Below are positions 59,468-64,000 of a stretch of DNA of 64,000 nucleotides, one piece after another. The position numbers and the translations under genes were made by a program. The stretch covers positions 1 through 64,000 of the forward strand of contig NZ_JAJFOW010000017.1 in assembly GCF_020731285.1 (NCBI RefSeq), read 5' to 3'. This DNA comes from Cohnella baijiui (lineage in GTDB: Bacteria; Bacillota; Bacilli; Paenibacillales; Paenibacillaceae). Every line of letters begins with the position of its first letter. Positions within the stretch are counted from its first letter, which is position 1. The notes beneath the pieces were generated by a model. The model was not told the DNA's origin and did not search any database. It saw only the letters and a program-made list of their open reading frames with translations.

Positions 59468-60307
59468 GTGGAAAGGGTGAGAGTCGACGCCCATCAGCAT
59501 TTCTGGAACATGGAGAAGCTGAGCTATCCATGGCTCATCCCGGCATACGGACCGATCTTCCGTACGTTCGAAGCGCCGGAACTGGAGCCGCAGCTGAGAA
59601 GTGCCGGCATGGACAAAACGGTGATCGTGCAGGCGGCGAACGCCTTCGAGGACACGGATTACATGCTGGAAACGGCTGAAGCGTACGATTGGGTCGGAGG
59701 CGTGGTCGGTTGGGTGCCGCTCGACCGTCCGGACGAGGTTTCCCGCAAACTGGAAGCTTACGCGAAAAATCCATATTTGAAAGGCGTCCGCCACCTGATT
59801 CACGAAGAGCCGGATCCGGACTGGGTCATCCGTCCGGAAGTCATCGAAGGATTGAAGGTGCTTGCGCAGTTCAATATGTCCTTCGACGTTGTCGCCGTAT
59901 TTCCTAACCATTTGAAGCATATCCCCACTCTCGCCGAGAAGGTCCCGAATCTGCGCATGGTCATCGACCATCTGGCAAAACCGCCGATCAAGGACCGGGG
60001 CTGGGAGCCGTGGGCCGGACAGCTGGCGGCGGCAGCGGCTTCTCCGAACGTGTACGCGAAGATCTCCGGACTGAATACGGCGGCATCGGAAAAGTGGTCG
60101 GCGGCGGAACTGCAACGGTACACGGATTACGCCATCGAGGTCTTCGGCGCGTCCCGCCTCATGTTCGGCAGCGACTGGCCCGTCGCGATCCTGAACGGAG
60201 ACTATGCTTCGGTATGGCGGGAAACGAACGCGCTGCTCGAGGGACGTACCCGCGAAGAAATCGACGCGATTCTAGGCGGCACGGCCGTGGAGTTTTACCG
60301 ACTCTGA
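59468..60307 (+). CDS. Amidohydrolase-2 family lactonase (L-fucono-1,5-lactonase-like)
   Basis: A 279-residue COG3618-type metal hydrolase. It starts with the DAHQHFWNM motif (HxH), includes VRHLIHEEPDPDWV and MVIDHLAKPPI (His), and MFGSDWPVAIL (catalytic Asp). Fuconolactonases and related sugar lactonases are the characterised members with this pattern. It would hydrolyse the lactone formed by the sugar dehydrogenase to the aldonate. The start is GTG 59468 near an AGGGGAGGAGG site; GTG 59477 is possible. It is the last gene of the operon (14 nt gap to the dehydratase). Confidence 0.85.
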   Translation: MERVRVDAHQHFWNMEKLSYPWLIPAYGPIFRTFEAPELEPQLRSAGMDKTVIVQAANAFEDTDYMLETAEAYDWVGGVVGWVPLDRPDEVSRKLEAYAKNPYLKGVRHLIHEEPDPDWVIRPEVIEGLKVLAQFNMSFDVVAVFPNHLKHIPTLAEKVPNLRMVIDHLAKPPIKDRGWEPWAGQLAAAAASPNVYAKISGLNTAASEKWSAAELQRYTDYAIEVFGASRLMFGSDWPVAILNGDYASVWRETNALLEGRTREEIDAILGGTAVEFYRL

Positions 60308-60618
60308 GGGGGCGAGCGCCATACAGCGTTTAGGGAGCGTCATTAATGGTGGGATTATTGCGAACCCTGCCAAGTACCGCTAGACACGCGCGGCCAGGTG
60401 AATGGTGGGCGAACATGGAAGAAGTGTTCCACCATGATTGACGTCTGCGGTTAACCCCCTTACCCATCCGGTAGAATGAAGTTTGACAGCAAGACAATGC
60501 TTCGCGGTAGTCGGTCGGAAGCAAGACAGTGGAGTGCAGCCGCGCCGACGGCATTTTTTCGTCAAAACACAGTACCGTCGGCGCTGGGTTTCGACTTCGC
60601 GCCCGTAAGCAGCTGCCG
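60308..60618. other. Spacer between sugar operon and phage-like region
   Basis: About 310 nt that separate the lactonase stop from the ImmA/IrrE stop. I see no recognisable gene or strong terminator in it. It marks a possible left junction of the phage-tail element. Confidence 0.4.
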
Positions 60619-61224
60619 TCAAGGGTTGCCCGCAAGCGCCTCCCCCGCCTCCCGTTCCGCAACTGCGCTTGGGGACTTCGCCGCCTCGGTCTTTGCTTTT
60701 CTCCGCAGGAGAATCCGCTCCGCTTTCCCGGCTTCCTCCCACAAAATCGCCTCGAACGCCCGCCGCTGAAACTGCTCGAGCCGCTGGCTCGCGAGGGTGT
60801 ACGTCACGCCGAACCTGCTCGACAGCAGCTCGATCGCGTCCCCTTGCCGATCCGGCAGCTTCAGCTCCTTGATCAGGTAATAAGGCATGGACGCGTACAG
60901 CACGAACCGCTTGGCCTCCGCCTCCTGATGCTCGAGGAACGGCAGCGGCATGACGGTCTGATTGCCGGCATGACGCAGCAGATGGCACAACTCGTGGAGG
61001 AAGTCCTCCCACTGCTCCGCCCTGCTGAGCCGCCGGTCGATCAGGATCGAGCGCAACCCCATCCATTCCAATGCCCGGCTGGAGTAGTTCAGGTAGTGAA
61101 CCCACACGTTCAGGCGGCCGGCTACCTCTTCGATCGTCAATTGGGAAGCGGACGCGATGCCGGCTTTCGTCCACAGCGTCTCGATCCACTGCTCCAGCGG
61201 GGTCGGGTGATAGTATTGAAGCAT
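60619..61224 (-). CDS. ImmA/IrrE family metallo-endopeptidase (XkdA-like)
   Basis: A 201-residue zinc protease-like protein. The HExxH site is in EDFLHELCHLLRHAG, followed by the EHQEAEAKRFVLYASMP helix with the third-ligand-like Glu. PBSX XkdA and ICEBs1 ImmA are relatives; ImmA cleaves its partner XRE repressor to derepress the element. The adjacent XRE gene is 84 nt upstream and transcribed the same way. The start has a GAGGTG site. A long basic C-terminal tail (about residues 165-201, KAERILLRRKAKTEAAK) is extra. Confidence 0.85.
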   Translation of the reverse strand: MLQYYHPTPLEQWIETLWTKAGIASASQLTIEEVAGRLNVWVHYLNYSSRALEWMGLRSILIDRRLSRAEQWEDFLHELCHLLRHAGNQTVMPLPFLEHQEAEAKRFVLYASMPYYLIKELKLPDRQGDAIELLSSRFGVTYTLASQRLEQFQRRAFEAILWEEAGKAERILLRRKAKTEAAKSPSAVAEREAGEALAGNP

Positions 61225-61308
61225 CAGAGCACCTCGTTTATGGGAATGTATGTTCGGTTTTTGGCGGTAAAGAAACGCCCTTTCGGGCGCATAGGTGACT
61301 AGAAGGCG

Positions 61309-61695
61309 TTACGTTTCTCCCTGACGATCGGACGGGCGGCGTCCGCGCTCCTTTTCCCGAAGAAACTCCCAGAATCGGAGCATCTCCTCCTTGCGCGCTT
61401 CCGGGGCATCCAAGTAATCCTTGAAAAACATGCCGTGCTCCGGATTGCGGATAAACGCCTCGAAGGCGGAGGACGCTCTCGCATCCATCGTCGGATCGTC
61501 CGTCCGGCCCAACAGGTAATCCGTGGTCGTCTTATAGTACTCGGCAAAGCGGCTCAGGATCTCCGGTTCCGGCTTGCGGTCGTCCGACTCGTAACGAGAC
61601 AACTGAACGTTGCTGATGCCCAGCGCTCTGGCGGCTTCGAGCTGCGATTTACCGAATTGATCCCGCCGCTCCCGAAGGCGGCTTCCCAATGACAT
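61309..61695 (-). CDS. XRE family repressor (Xre/ImmR-like)
   Basis: A 128-residue repressor. The helix-turn-helix lies in SRLRERRDQFGKSQLEAARA and LGISNVQLSRYESDDRKPEP. The second half resembles the linker and substrate region of ImmR-type repressors (YLLGRTDDPTMDARASSAFE, EFLREKERG). The ATG is preceded by GGAAGG. It lies between the ImmA-type gene and a divergent region that contains several TTGGCAA motifs, so it likely represses the rightward promoter until cleaved. Confidence 0.85.
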   Translation of the reverse strand: MSLGSRLRERRDQFGKSQLEAARALGISNVQLSRYESDDRKPEPEILSRFAEYYKTTTDYLLGRTDDPTMDARASSAFEAFIRNPEHGMFFKDYLDAPEARKEEMLRFWEFLREKERGRRPSDRQGET

Positions 61696-61747
61696 CCCGA
61701 TCTTCCTTCCGAAAGTGGTGCTCCCATTATAGCATTGATTTTCCTAA

Positions 61748-61813
61748 TTGGCAAAATAAATCAAATCAAGTGCCAAAATTTGCTTGACAATTACCGTATT
61801 GGCAATATATGAT
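61748..61813 (+). promoter_or_regulatory. Rightward promoter with repressor heptamers
   Basis: TTGACA (61784-61789), 18-nt spacer, TATGAT (61808-61813). TTGGCAA occurs at 61748-61754 and 61799-61805 (in the spacer) and GTGCCAA at 61770-61776, forming an inverted pair. These are likely XRE-repressor sites. Confidence 0.65.
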
Positions 61814-61961
61814 CGTTTCACCGAATCGAATAGGAACACTTGTTCTTGTTTTGCGAAAGGACATGCACTTTCCCTTGCCATCGCGTTTGTCGACGGTTGG
61901 GACGAGGGGAAGGATTCGGAAAGCGTTGGATATCGTCATGGGGTTGAATTCACGATAGACT

Positions 61962-61976
61962 TTGCCAATTTGGCAA
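61962..61976. promoter_or_regulatory. XRE-type operator palindrome
   Basis: TTGCCAATTTGGCAA at 61962-61976 is a 15-bp palindrome with a single central base, made of the same TTGGCAA heptamer as the promoter sites. It lies 23 nt before the ATG at 61999. Confidence 0.65.
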
Positions 61977-61998
61977 AATAAAAGGAGCGTGAAGGCAA

Positions 61999-62559
61999 AT
62001 GAAGATCGTGGAAGAGGGCAACGCGACGCCGGCGTCTTATCGGGCGGCCCGGACCATGCTGCTGCTGGCGGCGGATCGGCTGACGCGGCGGATCCACGAG
62101 CTCGAACCGGTACGAACGATGGACGAAATGAACGCGCTGCTTCGGCTCGACCGCGAACGCCGGATCGTGTTTGAAATGATCGCGGACTGCTCGTACGTGA
62201 TCGACTGGCTGGAGTCGGGGCGCAGGCCGGGCAACCGGCGGGGGATCGAGCGGCGGGCGGGCTATCAGCGGGAAGTGCCGACCGATCCGGCGAAGCTGTC
62301 GACGGTCCGGTCCGCGTGCGGAGACGGCCAAGCAGCCGGCCGGCCTGGGGACGAGCGGCGGAAACGACTGGAGGCGGCGCTTCGCGGGCTGACGGAGCGG
62401 GAGCGGGAGTGCTATAGGCTGGCGCTCGGAGAGGGATTCTCCTATGCGGAGGTCGCCGGGCTGCTCGACATCAGCAAGTCCAGCGTGGGCACTTACATCA
62501 TTCGGGCGCAGCGGAAAATCGCCATGAATATCGGAGAACGGAACGATCGGGTCGGATGA
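61999..62559 (+). CDS. Sigma-like transcription factor of the phage element (Xpf/ArpU-type)
   Basis: A 186-residue protein with a C-terminal sigma-70 region-4-like helix-turn-helix: GLTERERECYRLALGEGFSY, then AEVAGLLDISKSSVGTYIIR and AQRKIA. The N-terminal half is helical (RAARTMLLLAADRLTRRIHE). PBSX Xpf and ArpU-type phage late regulators share this domain at the C-terminus. It is the first gene on the rightward transcript and probably switches on the tail genes. The ATG is preceded by AAAGGAG. Confidence 0.75.
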   Translation: MKIVEEGNATPASYRAARTMLLLAADRLTRRIHELEPVRTMDEMNALLRLDRERRIVFEMIADCSYVIDWLESGRRPGNRRGIERRAGYQREVPTDPAKLSTVRSACGDGQAAGRPGDERRKRLEAALRGLTERERECYRLALGEGFSYAEVAGLLDISKSSVGTYIIRAQRKIAMNIGERNDRVG

Positions 62560-62731
62560 GCAATAGGGTGGGAGGAGGGCTCGCGATCGGAAGGGTCGGG
62601 TTCAGGGAGGCTGTCGTACGATTGCCACCTAAGGATGAGAGGGTCGCAGCGCATCAAGCGGCCTGCTCGCCATCAACTCATACCGGGGAGGGCAAACGCG
62701 GGATGGGGACGGAAGAAAGGAGGACGGCGCG

Positions 62732-63577
62732 ATGCGAAACGGGATTCGGCAGCGGCTGATCGCGGAAATCCCGGCGGTCGGCGGCCGCGTGCTCGACCGA
62801 CATGAAGCCGAGGGCGCGGTGGACAAGCCGTACCTCGTGCTGGCCCAGGGAATCGAGACCGAGGAGGAAGGCTGGCCGGGCTGGCGGCGCACCTACAAGG
62901 TCTGGCCGTATGCGGATCGAACGGTCGGCTTCGCTGCTGTCGATGCGCTCTGCGAAGCGATTATCCGGGCGCTGCACGAAGTGCGGCTGACCGACCCGGA
63001 TTCGGGCGAGACGTTCACCTGCCGCTACCAAGGCGCGATCGGCACAGAGCGGGCAGACGGCAAGCTGGACGCCCTCACGCATGGCCTGCGATTCCGGGTG
63101 GACGCCGTTCATCCGGAGGGACTGGCGGAAACGGCCCCGGCCGATCCGTGGCTGGAGGCGCTGGGAGCTTGGACGTCGCAGTCGCTGGGGGCGCCGTGGC
63201 GCGTTTATCTGGGGCGATGGCCGACGGATTACGAGCGACCGGCGGTGCTGTGGCGGCTGGAAGGCGTCGAAGCGCTGCTCGGCAACGCGGCGGCGGCCGA
63301 GACGCGCAAGCGCTTCGTCGGCCATGTGCTCGGCCGCAGCGACGGCGAACGCGAGACGGGCGTAGCGGCGCTGGCCGAACGACTGGCGCTCGCGGGCAAG
63401 CTCGCGCTGAACGCCGGGGAACGGCGGTACATGACCGTCCGCAGCCAGGCGGCCGATCCGTCGGCGGACGAATGGACGGAGGGCCAAGTCCGGCTGACGC
63501 TGGGCAGGCGCGTGCTTCGTCCGCACGAGGAAGAACCGCTGATGGAGGAAGTTGCTTTTCGCAGATCCATTCGATGA
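62732..63577 (+). CDS. Phage tail terminator-like protein, apparently two domains fused
   Basis: A 281-residue protein. The first half (about residues 1-130: IRQRLIAEIPAVGGRVLDRH, YLVLAQGIETEEE and RLTDPDSGETFTCRYQGAIG) looks like a DUF3168/tail-terminator-type module that trims or closes a contractile tail tube. The second half (about 140-281: PWLEALGAWTSQSLGAPWRV, WRLEGVEALLGNAAAAETRK) resembles a related tail terminator family. A fusion or tandem duplication is inferred by eye. The ATG follows a GGAGG site at 62732. It directly precedes a small protein and the sheath gene, as in PBSX-like clusters. Confidence 0.65.
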   Translation: MRNGIRQRLIAEIPAVGGRVLDRHEAEGAVDKPYLVLAQGIETEEEGWPGWRRTYKVWPYADRTVGFAAVDALCEAIIRALHEVRLTDPDSGETFTCRYQGAIGTERADGKLDALTHGLRFRVDAVHPEGLAETAPADPWLEALGAWTSQSLGAPWRVYLGRWPTDYERPAVLWRLEGVEALLGNAAAAETRKRFVGHVLGRSDGERETGVAALAERLALAGKLALNAGERRYMTVRSQAADPSADEWTEGQVRLTLGRRVLRPHEEEPLMEEVAFRRSIR

Positions 63578-63594
63578 GGAAGAGGTGATGACGC

Positions 63595-63792
63595 ATGGCT
63601 AGCAAAAAATCGGCGGCCGCCGAAGCTGCCGTCTATGCCCGGCGCGAGCTGGAGCAGCACGCGGATCAATTGTTCGGCGTCCGGCCGGAAGTATTGCAAG
63701 GCGCGCTGCATGGTGCGGCGCCGGAAGCCGAGTTGTCTATTAACGAGGTAAAGGAAATGATCGACCAATTTCTGAACAGGAAGGTGAACTGA
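63595..63792 (+). CDS. Small protein preceding the tail sheath gene
   Basis: A 65-residue protein with two helices (AAAEAAVYARRELEQHADQL, INEVKEMIDQFLNRKVN), preceded by GAGGTGATG. Small proteins in this position occur in PBSX-like clusters, but I do not recognise the family. It is 17 nt after the tail terminator gene and 1 nt before the sheath start, so it is cotranscribed. Confidence 0.65.
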   Translation: MASKKSAAAEAAVYARRELEQHADQLFGVRPEVLQGALHGAAPEAELSINEVKEMIDQFLNRKVN

Positions 63793-63793
63793 A

Positions 63794-64000
63794 ATGGCAG
63801 GAGGCACTTGGAATTTGACGGATATGCCGGTGTTGCCGGGATTTTATATGGCGTTTCGGTCGGCGGCCGCTGCGGCCATTCAACCGGGAGAGCGCGGCGT
63901 CGTCGTCGTGCCGGTCAAGGCGCATTGGGGGCCGGCGCGCCAGTTCGTGGAGCTGACGCGCGAAGCGGACATCGCGGAAGCATACTCGCTGGATGCGACG
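63794..64000 (+). CDS. Phage tail sheath protein, N-terminal part (XkdK-like)
   Basis: The first 69 codons of a tail sheath protein, cut by the window end. It begins MAGGTWNLTDMPVLPGFYMA and continues with FRSAAAAAIQPGERGVVVVP, then VKAHWGPARQFVELTREAD. These features (MAGG-TW start, PG-x-Y-x-N/F, GxRGVVxxP-x-x-WG) are typical of XkdK and related contractile-tail sheath proteins. The ATG follows AGGAAGGTG. Its presence shows that a contractile tail or tailocin gene set extends beyond the window. Confidence 0.8.
   Translation, partial: MAGGTWNLTDMPVLPGFYMAFRSAAAAAIQPGERGVVVVPVKAHWGPARQFVELTREADIAEAYSLDAT

Noticed and set aside
61784..61981. A 65-codon frame beginning with TTG inside the rightward phage promoter
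   Set aside because: Its start codon coincides with the -35 element and its end overlaps the operator palindrome, so it would not be transcribed as a normal gene.
62556..62759. A 67-codon plus-strand frame between the sigma-like gene and the tail-terminator gene
   Set aside because: It overlaps both neighbours, has no ribosome site of its own and no recognisable motif.

Overview
The window looks like a chromosome segment of a high-GC, spore-forming-lineage Firmicute of the Paenibacillaceae (Paenibacillus/Cohnella-like). This is inferred from strong GGAGG-type ribosome binding sites, frequent TTG and GTG starts, many MFS, TetR, MerR and LacI accessory genes, an LtaS-type enzyme, and operons that match Bacillus subtilis arrangements (ytmI/tcy, yfmP-yfmO, PBSX). 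No rRNA or CRISPR array is present. One tRNA (Thr, CGT) lies at 43375-43450.

Layout. 0.2-2.6 kb: a GNAT acetyltransferase, a secreted copper-amine-oxidase-like stalk protein and an aldo/keto reductase remnant. 2.9-10.9 kb: a LysR regulator, an LTTR box and promoter, then an operon of one TcyJ/K-type lipoprotein, two permeases, an ATPase, two flavin-dependent monooxygenases, a DinB protein and a GNAT enzyme. It resembles the B. subtilis ytmI operon for import and breakdown of S-modified cysteines. 11-17 kb: two small proteins, a SWIM/SNF2 helicase, an FAD monooxygenase and a small hypothetical. 17.3-19.9 kb: LTA-synthase-like enzyme and PAP2 phosphatase. 20-24.6 kb: TetR with a DHA2 efflux pump and paired operators, and a YfmO/YfmP efflux pair. 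24.7-27 kb: LacI regulator, VOC protein and SDR.

27-28.4 kb is a 1.5 kb repeat-rich island without genes (36-bp and 52-bp tandem repeats, nested inverted repeats, a MITE-like relic with a partner at 2.7 kb). 28.4-32.6 kb: an RND efflux pump and its TetR gene. 32.7 kb: a flavohaemoglobin remnant. 33-36.2 kb: Gfo/Idh oxidoreductase, divergent AraC regulator and sugar epimerase. 36.3-38.3 kb: an autoregulated TetR-MFS pair. 38.6-43.8 kb: NAGPA-like protein, DUF3298 protein, Asp/Glu racemase, a radical SAM enzyme behind a probable LexA box, an orphan NarL-type response regulator, the tRNA and a small coiled-coil protein.

44.0-51.7 kb is the most interesting region. It is a tight five-gene operon encoding a double-NodB lipoprotein, a TviB-like UDP-HexNAc dehydrogenase, a PilZ-GT2 membrane synthase, a membrane-anchored degenerate NodB protein and a GH18-like protein. 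Together these look like a synthase-dependent exopolysaccharide system that may contain a hexosaminuronic acid and may respond to a nucleotide signal. 51.8-54.5 kb: stress-type and SRPBCC/ArsR genes. 54.9-60.3 kb: an IclR regulator and a five-enzyme oxidative deoxysugar operon (L-fucose-pathway type) with matching operators. 60.6-64.0 kb: an ImmA/Xre control module followed almost immediately by phage tail genes (terminator-like, sheath), i.e. the left edge of a PBSX-like element or tailocin cut by the window end.
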